A stretch of 64,000 nt of DNA from Streptomyces sp. NBC_01723 (lineage in GTDB: Bacteria > Actinomycetota > Actinomycetes > Streptomycetales > Streptomycetaceae), in contig NZ_CP109171.1 of NCBI RefSeq assembly GCF_036246005.1, positions 3,708,001 through 3,772,000 of the forward strand. Direction: 5' to 3'. Position numbers and translations under genes: made by a program. Shown here in pieces: positions 1-7,721 of this stretch (positions are counted from its first letter, which is position 1; every line of letters begins with the position of its first letter). A model generated the notes under the pieces. That model did no database searches, was not told where the DNA came from, and saw only the letters and a program-made list of their open reading frames with translations.

Positions 1-1
1 C

Positions 2-1333
2 GCGGCCGGCGACGCCACGGACGGCTCCGCCGCGCCCGCCGCCGTCACCGGCAGCGCCGCCAAGGCCGCACTGCCCGCCGCCGAGCCCAAGCAGCTCGGC
101 ACGTTCGCCGTGACGGCCACCGGTGAAGGCCAGACCGGCCCGCTGACCGTCGAGGTCGCCGACCCTGAGGGCGAGGGCCCCGCCGAGCGCTTCAAGCTGA
201 TCGTCAAGGACGGCGACAAGCCGGTCGAGACCTTCGACGTGAGCGCCAAGAAGGGCAACCGCTCCTACGTCGTCACGCAGGTCAAGGAGCGCTCCAAGCT
301 CATCACCGTGACCGAGGCCGCGCCGTCCGCGCAGCTGGCCCGTCCGGAGAACCAGACCCTGACGCTGCCCGCGCCGCCGTCCGCCGCGCCCGCCGTTCCG
401 GCCGGCCAGGACGAGACCGCGCACCCGGGCCCCGCCCAGTACCTCGGCGACTCCTCGGACCGCACCGGTTTCGGCGGCCTGGAGGCCATCGACGAGATCT
501 CCATGGTCGCGGTGCCCGACCTGATGGCCGCCTACCAGCGCGGCGCGATCGACCTGGAGGCCGTCAAGGCCGTCCAGCTCGGTCTGATCGCGCACTGCGA
601 GCTGATGGGCGACCGCGTCGCCATCATCGACCCGCCGCCCAGCCAGAACGCCCGCCAGATACGCGTCTGGCGCCAGGAGACGGCCGGCTACGACTCCAAG
701 TACGCCGCCCTGTACTACCCCTGGATCAAGTCCTTCGACCCGGCGACCGGCCAGTCCCGCCTGGTCCCGCCGAGCGGCCACGTCGCCGGCATCTGGGCGC
801 GCAACGACTTCGAGCGCGGTGTGCACAAGGCCCCCGCCAACGAGGTCGTGCGCGGCGCCGTCGACCTGGAGCTGCAGATCACCCGCGGTGAGCAGGACCT
901 GCTCAACCCGATCGGTGTCAACTGCATCCGCTCCTTCCCGGGCCGCGGCATCCGCGTCTGGGGCGCGCGCACCCTCTCCTCCGACCCGGCGTGGCGCTAC
1001 CTGAACATCCGCCGGTACTTCAACTACCTGGAGGAGTCGATCCTGATCGGCACCCAGTGGGTGGTGTTCGAGCCGAACGACCACAACCTCTGGGCGCGCA
1101 TCCGCCGCAACGTCTCCGCGTTCCTGGTCAACGAGTGGCGCAGCGGCGCCCTGTTCGGCCAGAGCCCGGCCGAGGCCTACTACGTCAAGTGCGACGAGGA
1201 GACCAACCCGCCGGAGTCGGTCGACCTCGGCCGGGTCGTGTGCGAGATCGGCATCGCGCCGGTCAAGCCCGCCGAGTTCGTGATCTTCCGGTTGGCCCAG
1301 TTCTCCAGCGGCAGCGGGGAGCTGGAGGAGTAG
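2..1333 (+). CDS. cis2: CIS tail sheath protein, 5'-truncated by window edge
   Basis: Contractile sheath subunit of a phage-tail-like contractile injection system (CIS); sheath contraction drives the inner tube out. The frame is open from base 2, so the start lies upstream of the window; 443 residues are visible, ending at TAG 1331-1333. The C-terminal part has the sheath-type insertion and handshake signature (GIRVWGARTLSSDPAWRYLN, then VFEPNDHNLW and a late IGIAPVKPAEFVIFR strand). The Ala/Pro-rich visible N-terminus is probably an inserted surface domain. The tube gene follows 82 bp downstream, the usual sheath-tube pair. Family assignment is secure; the cis2 name follows CIS numbering. 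Confidence 0.93.
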   Translation, partial: AAGDATDGSAAPAAVTGSAAKAALPAAEPKQLGTFAVTATGEGQTGPLTVEVADPEGEGPAERFKLIVKDGDKPVETFDVSAKKGNRSYVVTQVKERSKLITVTEAAPSAQLARPENQTLTLPAPPSAAPAVPAGQDETAHPGPAQYLGDSSDRTGFGGLEAIDEISMVAVPDLMAAYQRGAIDLEAVKAVQLGLIAHCELMGDRVAIIDPPPSQNARQIRVWRQETAGYDSKYAALYYPWIKSFDPATGQSRLVPPSGHVAGIWARNDFERGVHKAPANEVVRGAVDLELQITRGEQDLLNPIGVNCIRSFPGRGIRVWGARTLSSDPAWRYLNIRRYFNYLEESILIGTQWVVFEPNDHNLWARIRRNVSAFLVNEWRSGALFGQSPAEAYYVKCDEETNPPESVDLGRVVCEIGIAPVKPAEFVIFRLAQFSSGSGELEE

Positions 1334-1415
1334 GCGGCCCCGCCGGCCTCGCGCGACCCCTCGGGCGTCGCCCCCGTACGCCATAGTCACTTAACACCAG
1401 AAGGACAGCGAACAC

Positions 1416-1862
1416 ATGAGTCTGAACCCGGGTGACTCCCTTACTTCACACAATTTCGGTCTGCAGATCGACGGTGTGACGGTCGAGTACCTCGCCGAGG
1501 TCAGCGGCCTGACCCTCGAGCAGGACGTCATCAAGTACCCGCAGAACAACGGCGCGACCGGCAAGAGCGAGATCGCGCTGCTGCCGGGCACCCAGAAGGA
1601 CGGGCAGTGCACCGTCGTACGCGGGATGACCCATTCCCCGTCGTTCACCACGTGGATCAACGACTCGATCAACGGCCGCATGGCCACCGCCCGCAAGAAC
1701 GCCTCGATCATCATGATGGACTTCGAGGACGTCCCGGTGAAGCGGTACAACCTCCGCAACGCCTGGTGCAGCAAGATCGACACGAGCACGGTGAAGGCGG
1801 GCGAGGCCGCCGCACTGACCGAGACCGTCACCATCGTGTTCGAAGAATTGGTCATCGAGTAA
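1416..1862 (+). CDS. cis1: CIS inner tube protein (T4 gp19-like)
   Basis: Structural subunit of the inner tube that the sheath propels. The 148 residues match the T4 gp19/Hcp-like tube family in length and layout: an N-terminal strand with HNFGLQIDGV, then EVSGLTLEQDVIKYPQN, and a C-terminal strand ending TETVTIVFEELVIE. An AAGGAC Shine-Dalgarno lies about 8 bases before ATG. Its stop codon overlaps the next start (TAATG at 1860-1864), so translation is probably coupled. The 82-bp gap after the sheath gene can form a short hairpin (GCGAC/GTCGC), which might set tube-to-sheath stoichiometry; that is inference. Confidence 0.93.
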   Translation: MSLNPGDSLTSHNFGLQIDGVTVEYLAEVSGLTLEQDVIKYPQNNGATGKSEIALLPGTQKDGQCTVVRGMTHSPSFTTWINDSINGRMATARKNASIIMMDFEDVPVKRYNLRNAWCSKIDTSTVKAGEAAALTETVTIVFEELVIE

Positions 1863-2380
1863 TGCGCCGTACGCCTGCCAAGGCACCCGCCGCGGCACAG
1901 ACCGCGGCGGCGGGAGCGGACTTCCCCCGTTCGGCTCCCGCCGCCGCGTCGGCGGAGGCGGGGTCCGGTCTTCCGGCCGCGCCTCCCGTCGAGGCGGTCC
2001 CGCGGCAGCAGTTGCGGACCGAGTTCCCCTTCGAGCTGCCGCGCGGGTACGTCGACGAGTCGGGCACCGTCCACCGGGACGGTGTGATGCGCCTGTCGAC
2101 GGCACGGGACGAGCTGATCCCGCTGCGCGACGTGCGCGTCCAGGAGAACCCGGCGTTCCTGTCGGTGGTGCTGCTCGGCCGGGTCATCACCCGGCTGGGC
2201 ACGCTGGCGATGGTGCACGACGGCGTCGTGGAGAACATGTTCGCCTCCGACCTGGCGTTCCTCCAGGACTTCTACCGCCAGATCAACGCGGAGGGGCACA
2301 CCCGCGCCGCCGTCGAGTGCCCGCACTGCGCGGAGCCCTTCGAGGTGGAACTCGGCGGGAGCCGCCTGGGGGAATCGTGA
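1862..2380 (+). CDS. CIS-associated tail assembly-type protein
   Basis: This 172-residue protein is encoded directly after the tube gene. Residues about 1-50 are low-complexity Ala/Pro. The remainder begins RTEFPFELPRGYVDESGT, includes VSVVLLGRVITRLG-type strands and ends with a single Cys pair (CPHC) near residue 155, as in small zinc-ribbon-tailed assembly proteins found beside tube genes in CIS loci. The start at 1862 is chosen because it overlaps the tube stop. Its own stop overlaps the next gene's GTG. A chaperone or assembly role is inferred from position only; no catalytic motif is seen. Confidence 0.7.
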   Translation: MRRTPAKAPAAAQTAAAGADFPRSAPAAASAEAGSGLPAAPPVEAVPRQQLRTEFPFELPRGYVDESGTVHRDGVMRLSTARDELIPLRDVRVQENPAFLSVVLLGRVITRLGTLAMVHDGVVENMFASDLAFLQDFYRQINAEGHTRAAVECPHCAEPFEVELGGSRLGES

Positions 2381-2535
2381 CGTACGCGACCGACCGGCTG
2401 CACGAGGAGATCGCGTACGTCGCCTACCACTTCCACTGGAGCCTGGAGGCGATCCTGGACCTGGAACACCAGGACCGCCGCCGGTACACGGACCAGATCG
2501 CGTCCCTCGTGACGCGAGGCACGGCGGAGGGCTGA
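2377..2535 (+). CDS. Small CIS-associated protein (DUF6760-like)
   Basis: This protein of 52 residues starts at GTG 2377, which overlaps the preceding TGA (GTGA). It has a single helical core: residues about 7-30 read LHEEIAYVAYHFHWSLEAIL, followed by DLEHQDRRRYTDQI. This fits the short helical family that sits between tube-side genes and the baseplate genes in actinobacterial CIS loci; I recall it as DUF6760 without having checked. It is separated by only 3 bp from the giant VQR-repeat gene. Function unknown; its constant place suggests a structural or assembly role. Confidence 0.7.
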   Translation: MTYATDRLHEEIAYVAYHFHWSLEAILDLEHQDRRRYTDQIASLVTRGTAEG

Positions 2536-2538
2536 TCG

Positions 2539-5500
2539 GTGGGATTCCTGGACCGGCTGCGGGGTCGTCGGGAGGACGTCGACGGGGGCGGGGGCGAGAC
2601 CGCGTCACCCGTGGTCTCCGCACGCCCGCTCCCGGACACGGACGACGGCCCGGGCACGGACGCGGGGAGCGGTGCACACGCCCCGGCCGCGCCCGCGGCC
2701 GTCGCCGCCTGGACGGGCCTGCCGCCGATCCAGCGGGCGACGGGTGCGGCACGCGCGGGAGTGGCGGACGCCGGTTTCGGCGGCCGCCTTCCGACGTGGC
2801 AGAACCCGTCGTTCACGGGGGCGCCGTCCCCCGCCGTGCTGAACCCGGCCGCCGGCGACAGCCTGCTGTCGGGCGCCTTCGACTCCTCGGCCCGCCAGAA
2901 CGCGCCCGCACGTCCCGTGACGGGCACGGCACCGGTGCAGCGGATGCCGGTCGCGCCGCTGCGCGCGATACCCGCGGACACCTCGGCAACCGCCGCTCCC
3001 ACAGGGCAGGTTCCGGGGCCGCGGGGCGGTTCGGCCGCGCAGGGTGCCCGGCAGTCCGCCCCCGCCACCACGCCGGGGACGCGCGGAGCGTCGTCCGGCG
3101 CCTCCCGTGCCGCCGGCACCCGGGGCGGCGCGACGGCCCCGGCCCGCACGCCGTCCGCACCGCCGGCGGCGACGCGGGCCACTCCGGCACCGCCCAGGCG
3201 GCCGGCCCCCTCCTCGGCGGCGTCGGCGTCCGCCTCCGCGGGCCCGCCGGTCCAGCGGGCGCGCGCCGCCGGGCCGGCCGCCTCAACGGCTCCCGCGGGC
3301 ACACCGGCCCAGGGCGCCCGCGGGGTGCGGGTCACGCCCGTACCGCCCGCCGCGTCCAGTCCGCGGCAGGCACTGACCAAGGCTTCGTCCGGGACGCCCG
3401 CCGTGCAGCGCCGGGCCCTGCCCGCGAGCCGCCGGACCACCGACTCAGCGCCGGGACCGTCCGGCACGGCCTCCTCGTCGTCGGACGGCGACCGAGCGGG
3501 CCCCGGCTCGGCACCGGCCGGGGGCGCCTCCCCGGCCGCCCGTGCCGACCGCGCTCCGCAGACGGTCTCCCCGTCGCCCGCGACACCCTCGGCACCGACA
3601 CAGGCACCGGCTTCCGCCCCCGCGCCGGACGCCCCGGTGCAGCGCGCCGTGCGCCCGCAGGGCCGTGGCTCGGCCGCCGGCGACTCCCCGGCCGCCCCTC
3701 CCGTGCAGCGAGCGGCGGCCCGCCCCGGAGCCACCCCGGCCGACGGCGCCTCCGCACCCGGTACGCCGGAGCGGCGTGCCTCGCGCGAAAGCGGAAGCGG
3801 CCAGGGTCCGGCCGCCACGCCCCCGGCGCGCCGGTCGTCCCCCGTACCCCCGTCCGACCCGGCCCCGCGCACCGCGGCGGCACCCGCACCGGACCGTGCG
3901 ACGCCGCCCCGCCCGCCCGTGCAGCGGGCCACCCCCGACTCCGGCACACCGGCCGCCCTCTCGCCCGGCACCCCGTCAACCCCGCCCGCACAGCGCCCCA
4001 CCGCGCCCGCCCGGGACGGCGACGGCCCCTCACGCACGACCGTGCAGCGCAGCGCGGTCGACTCCGGCACCGGCACACCGGCCGCCCCCTCGCCCGGCAC
4101 CCCGGCCACCTCACCCGCACAACGCCCCACCGCGCCCGGCGAGAGGGGCGAGACGCCCGCACCAACGACCGTGCAGCGCACCCCACTCGGCACCGGCACG
4201 CCACCCACCCCGTCTTCCGGCGCCGCGCCCACCTCCCCGGGCGCCCCCGCCTCCGGCACCCCGGTCCAACGGTCGGTGTCACACCCCCGGCCGGGGCTCG
4301 GCCCCGCCCTGAACCGGCCCGGCGACGGGACGGCGCCCACCCGAGGCGGTGCCCAGGCATCCGGCGCCCCCGTGCGCCGCTCCGCCGCCCAGCCCGGCCC
4401 CGCGAGGAGCGGCACGACGGGTGAACCCCCCACGCGGCGACCGGAGTCCGGTCCCGCGCGGCCGCCGTCCTCCCCCGCCCCCGGAGCGCCGGCCGCCCCC
4501 GCGACCCCCGCCTCCACGCCCACCACCCCCGCCCCGCCGGTGCAGCGCGCGGCGTCCCGGCCCACCGCCCCGGCCTCCGGAGCGAACCCCGGCACCAGCG
4601 CCCCGCGGCCCACGGCCGACGCGGCGACACCCGCGCCGTCGCCGTCGCCGTCCCCGTCGGCCGGAGCCACACCGCCCTCGCAGGCACCGGTCCGGCGAGC
4701 CACCGCCCCGCACCACGAGCCCGCCACCGACGGCCCTACGGCCGGCCCCTCAGGCACCGAGGCGCCCGGCGCCCCGGTCCAGCGGGCCGTTCCGCGGTCC
4801 AACAGGCCCGCCACCCCCACGTCCGCGTCCGCTCCCGCCCCGGAGCAGCGCGGCCCGGGCGACCAACTCCCGCCCGTGCAGCGCGCCGCGGGCAGCGTCG
4901 GCGCCGCGCCCGCCCCCGGCGGCGAGACGCCCGGCGCCCCCTCACGTCAGGCCGGACCCACCCCGGCACCGCGCTCCGCGACGCCCTCCCCGGCGGCGCA
5001 CCGCCCCTCCACCGCCCCGAGCCGTCCCACCACCGGCGCAACCGGAGCGCAGCCGCCCGTCCAGCGCAAGGCGGGTCCCACCGGCCCACCGCAGTCACCG
5101 GCACCAGCCGGGTCCCCCCGCCGCGGCGAGGCCCCACCGGCCCGGTCCGCCCGCCCCGACCAGACCCCGCCGGTCCGTCCCGCGTCCGGCGCCCCCGGCA
5201 CACCCGCCACGGCGGCCACCCCGTCGCGCGGACCCGAGCCCTCCCGAGGACCCGGCGCCGCGCCCGCGCCTCTTCCGGACCCGGCACCCGCGACCCCGGT
5301 CCAGCGCGCCGCGCACCCGTCGCCGGCCGACGCGGCGAGCGCACCCGCCAACGCCCCGGCCTCGGGCACACCGGCGACGCCTCCGGTCCAGCGCGCGGTC
5401 GAAGGCGCCGCCGGTCGGCCCGCCGTACCGCTCGCGCGGCCCGGCTCCGCCGGCACACCGCCCGCCTCCACGCCTCCCGTGCAGCGCGCCGCGGCACCAC

Positions 5501-6486
5501 CGCGCCGCGCGGGCCTCGGTGCTCCCACCTCGTCGGGCCCCGTGGACGCCGTACGCCGCACCGCGACGCCCGCCGCCCGGCAGACCCCGGCGGCCGAACC
5601 GGCGGCGCGGCCCGCGCACCGGGCGCCGACCGAGGCCCCGTTCCCCGCGCCCACCGAGGCCGGCCCGACCCCGCCCGTCCAGCGGTCCGCCGTGGCGACC
5701 CCGCCCATGGCGAGGACCACCGACCCGGCCCCGCTCCCGGTCTCCTCCCCGGCGTTCCCGCCCCCGGCCACCCCCGCGGGAGCCTTCGCCCCGACCCCGG
5801 CCGCAACGCCGTTCGCCCCGGCCGGTGCGGCCCCCACGGCCGCGTCACCCTTCACGCCGCCCGCCCGAGCGGCACGCCCCGCCCCGAGCGGCGGCCCCGC
5901 GAACCCCACCGTCCAGCGTGCGCCCGCCCGGACGGCCGTGCCGCTGCGGCGTCCGGCGGCCCCCGGCACCACGGCCACGGCGGTCCCGCTCCCGGTGGCG
6001 CCGCTCGCGCCGCCCCCACCGGCGACGCCGCACCCGCCGCTGCCGGTCCACGCGCAGCCGGCCCCGGCACGCCCCGCGGAGACCACGACGACCACGGCCG
6101 CCACGTCCACCGCCGCACCCCCGGTGCAGCGCGCGTTCGGCCTCGGCCGGACCGGCGGTGCCATCAGCGCCCTGGCCTCCCAGGCGGCGGCCACCGTGGC
6201 CAACACCTTCCCCGGCATCCGGTCCTCGTCCCAGCACCGCCCGGCGGGGCCTCCGCCGCCCTCCGACCCGCCTCCCCCGTACTCCGAAGCCGGCTCCCCC
6301 GCCGAGGGGGGCGACGCGCCGCCCGCGTACACGGCGATCCCGGAGGGCGGGCTCGACCCGCGCGAACTCACCGACTTCCAGCTCGACGAACTGGTGCACC
6401 GGATCATCGGCCGCGTCACCCGCCTCGTCCGCACCGAACTGCGCATGGACCGCGAACGGATCGGCAGACTGCGCGACCCCCGCTGA
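2539..6486 (+). CDS. Giant Pro/Ala/Thr-rich CIS protein with about 19 VQR motifs
   Basis: A 1,315-residue protein starting at GTG 2539. After a short head (MGFLDRLRGRRED) almost all of it is disordered Pro/Ala/Thr/Ser sequence punctuated by PVQR-type motifs. I count 19 VQR, one IQR and a few VRR variants from about residue 130 to 1,195, on average about 59 residues apart. Two PPxY-like motifs lie near residue 1,250. The last about 45 residues form a charged amphipathic helix (TDFQLDELVHRIIGRVTRLV, then RMDRERIGRLRDPR). From memory, similar VQR/IQR motifs occur in the N-terminal regions of CIS-associated DUF4157 proteins, but no HExxH or other enzyme domain is seen here. It could be a lumen scaffold, cargo adaptor or tape-measure-like protein; function is unproven. 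Long shadow frames overlap it on both strands because of base composition. Confidence 0.85.
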   Translation: MGFLDRLRGRREDVDGGGGETASPVVSARPLPDTDDGPGTDAGSGAHAPAAPAAVAAWTGLPPIQRATGAARAGVADAGFGGRLPTWQNPSFTGAPSPAVLNPAAGDSLLSGAFDSSARQNAPARPVTGTAPVQRMPVAPLRAIPADTSATAAPTGQVPGPRGGSAAQGARQSAPATTPGTRGASSGASRAAGTRGGATAPARTPSAPPAATRATPAPPRRPAPSSAASASASAGPPVQRARAAGPAASTAPAGTPAQGARGVRVTPVPPAASSPRQALTKASSGTPAVQRRALPASRRTTDSAPGPSGTASSSSDGDRAGPGSAPAGGASPAARADRAPQTVSPSPATPSAPTQAPASAPAPDAPVQRAVRPQGRGSAAGDSPAAPPVQRAAARPGATPADGASAPGTPERRASRESGSGQGPAATPPARRSSPVPPSDPAPRTAAAPAPDRATPPRPPVQRATPDSGTPAALSPGTPSTPPAQRPTAPARDGDGPSRTTVQRSAVDSGTGTPAAPSPGTPATSPAQRPTAPGERGETPAPTTVQRTPLGTGTPPTPSSGAAPTSPGAPASGTPVQRSVSHPRPGLGPALNRPGDGTAPTRGGAQASGAPVRRSAAQPGPARSGTTGEPPTRRPESGPARPPSSPAPGAPAAPATPASTPTTPAPPVQRAASRPTAPASGANPGTSAPRPTADAATPAPSPSPSPSAGATPPSQAPVRRATAPHHEPATDGPTAGPSGTEAPGAPVQRAVPRSNRPATPTSASAPAPEQRGPGDQLPPVQRAAGSVGAAPAPGGETPGAPSRQAGPTPAPRSATPSPAAHRPSTAPSRPTTGATGAQPPVQRKAGPTGPPQSPAPAGSPRRGEAPPARSARPDQTPPVRPASGAPGTPATAATPSRGPEPSRGPGAAPAPLPDPAPATPVQRAAHPSPADAASAPANAPASGTPATPPVQRAVEGAAGRPAVPLARPGSAGTPPASTPPVQRAAAPPRRAGLGAPTSSGPVDAVRRTATPAARQTPAAEPAARPAHRAPTEAPFPAPTEAGPTPPVQRSAVATPPMARTTDPAPLPVSSPAFPPPATPAGAFAPTPAATPFAPAGAAPTAASPFTPPARAARPAPSGGPANPTVQRAPARTAVPLRRPAAPGTTATAVPLPVAPLAPPPPATPHPPLPVHAQPAPARPAETTTTTAATSTAAPPVQRAFGLGRTGGAISALASQAAATVANTFPGIRSSSQHRPAGPPPPSDPPPPYSEAGSPAEGGDAPPAYTAIPEGGLDPRELTDFQLDELVHRIIGRVTRLVRTELRMDRERIGRLRDPR

Positions 6487-6549
6487 CCGGACCGCCCGGA
6501 CAGCGACGCCCCACCGCCACCGTTCCCCGACAAGAAAGGCCGACCTGCG

Positions 6550-6972
6550 ATGTCCCGCCAGGACCCGGGCTCCTCCATCTGGTTCAGCCTCGCCATCGAC
6601 GGCGAGAGCCTCGGCTACTTCAACGGGTGCGAAGGCCTGTCGACCCAGGTCGAGGTGGAGCAGCGCCAGGAGGGCGGCAACAACGGGTTCGTCTGGCAGC
6701 TGCCCACCCGCGTGACGTTCTCCAACATCCGGCTGACGCGACCGCTGACCCCGGACACCGCCAAGGTCGCCAAGTGGATCTCCTCCGTGCAGACCGGCGT
6801 GAAGCGGCCCACCGCCCAGATCTCGGCCCTGCGCGCGGACGGGTCCCTGGTCGCCCGCTGGGGACTGATCGACGTCCTGCCCGTCAGCTGGCAGGGTCCC
6901 AGCCTCGACCCCGGCAACCTGTCGGTGGCCACCGAGGTCCTGGAGATCGCCCACCACGGGTTCACGGACTGA
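6550..6972 (+). CDS. cis5: Second tube-like protein (gp19 family, baseplate-proximal)
   Basis: A protein of 140 residues of the phage tail tube/gp19 family: SSIWFSLAIDGESLGYFNGCEGL at the N-terminus, QVEVEQRQEGGNNGFVWQLP in the middle, and a C-terminal EVLEIAHHGF strand. It is shorter and distinct from the main tube at 1416. Its position just before the LysM baseplate gene matches the Afp5-Afp7 order, where this paralogue starts tube assembly on the baseplate; the cis5 name rests on that order. AAGAAAGG lies about 10 bases before ATG. A role as tube initiator is inferred. Confidence 0.85.
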   Translation: MSRQDPGSSIWFSLAIDGESLGYFNGCEGLSTQVEVEQRQEGGNNGFVWQLPTRVTFSNIRLTRPLTPDTAKVAKWISSVQTGVKRPTAQISALRADGSLVARWGLIDVLPVSWQGPSLDPGNLSVATEVLEIAHHGFTD

Positions 6973-7001
6973 CGGCGCCCGAAGAGCAGAGAGGAAGACC
7001 C

Positions 7002-7721
7002 ATGGCCACCAGCAGGGGCGCCGGCAAGAGCCTCGTACGCGCCAACCTCGCCATCCACGAGCCGCCCACCGGCACGACCACCACCCCCGGTGCGCTGATC
7101 CGGACGTTCGCGTTCGAGTTCAACCCGGCCCAGCTGGCCATCAGCCAGCGCACCCAGTGGAAGGCGACGCCGACGGCGGCCGTCCGGGAGGCCGCCAAAC
7201 CGCAGTTCATGGGTGCCGAGCCGCGGGAGATGACCCTGGAGATCTTCCTGGACTCGTCCATGAAGCCCGACGGCAACACCGTGATGAAGAAGGTCGAGTC
7301 GCTGCTGCTGTGCTGCGAGGTGACCGCCAAGAGCCTGAGCGCCAAGCAGCCGTCGCCGCCCTGGGTGGTCTTCGAGTGGGGTTCCTTCTCCACCGCGCGG
7401 TTCACCGCGTACGTCTCCTCGATCGAGACGCAGTACACGCTCTTCGGCACCACGGGCGTCCCCATCCGCGCGACCTGCCAGGTGGCGCTGGTGGAGATAC
7501 CCGGGCCGACCCTGGGCCAGAACCCGACCTCGGGCGCGCTCACCGCCCAGCGCGTGCACCGGGTCGTCGCGGGTGACTCCCTCCAGTCGCTGGCCTGGAG
7601 CGAGTACGGCAGCGCCAACGCCTGGCGCGTGATCGCCGAGGCCAACGGCATCGACGACCCGTCCCACCTGCCGACCGGCACCGAGCTGATGCTCCCCGCC
7701 GCCGAGGAGGTGCCGCACTGA
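7002..7721 (+). CDS. cis7: CIS baseplate protein with LysM domain (gp53-like)
   Basis: A protein of 239 residues. The N-terminal about 170 residues are the tube-baseplate adaptor fold (IRTFAFEFNPAQLAISQRTQW, then EMTLEIFLDSS). Residues about 186-235 are a LysM motif (HRVVAGDSLQSLAWSEYGSA, then WRVIAEANGIDDPSHLPTGT). In phage and CIS baseplates this protein clamps the hub to the tube; LysM here is structural rather than a secreted cell-wall anchor, since no signal peptide is present. The ATG at 7002 has GAGGAAG upstream. Its stop overlaps the spike gene start (TGATG). Confidence 0.92.
   Translation: MATSRGAGKSLVRANLAIHEPPTGTTTTPGALIRTFAFEFNPAQLAISQRTQWKATPTAAVREAAKPQFMGAEPREMTLEIFLDSSMKPDGNTVMKKVESLLLCCEVTAKSLSAKQPSPPWVVFEWGSFSTARFTAYVSSIETQYTLFGTTGVPIRATCQVALVEIPGPTLGQNPTSGALTAQRVHRVVAGDSLQSLAWSEYGSANAWRVIAEANGIDDPSHLPTGTELMLPAAEEVPH

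Noticed and set aside
2424..5848. Very long minus-strand and alternative plus-strand reading frames across the VQR gene
   Set aside because: They are shadows caused by extreme G+C content: no ribosome sites, Arg/Gly/Ala/Pro-only composition, and the plus-strand VQR frame has clear repeats and operon context.
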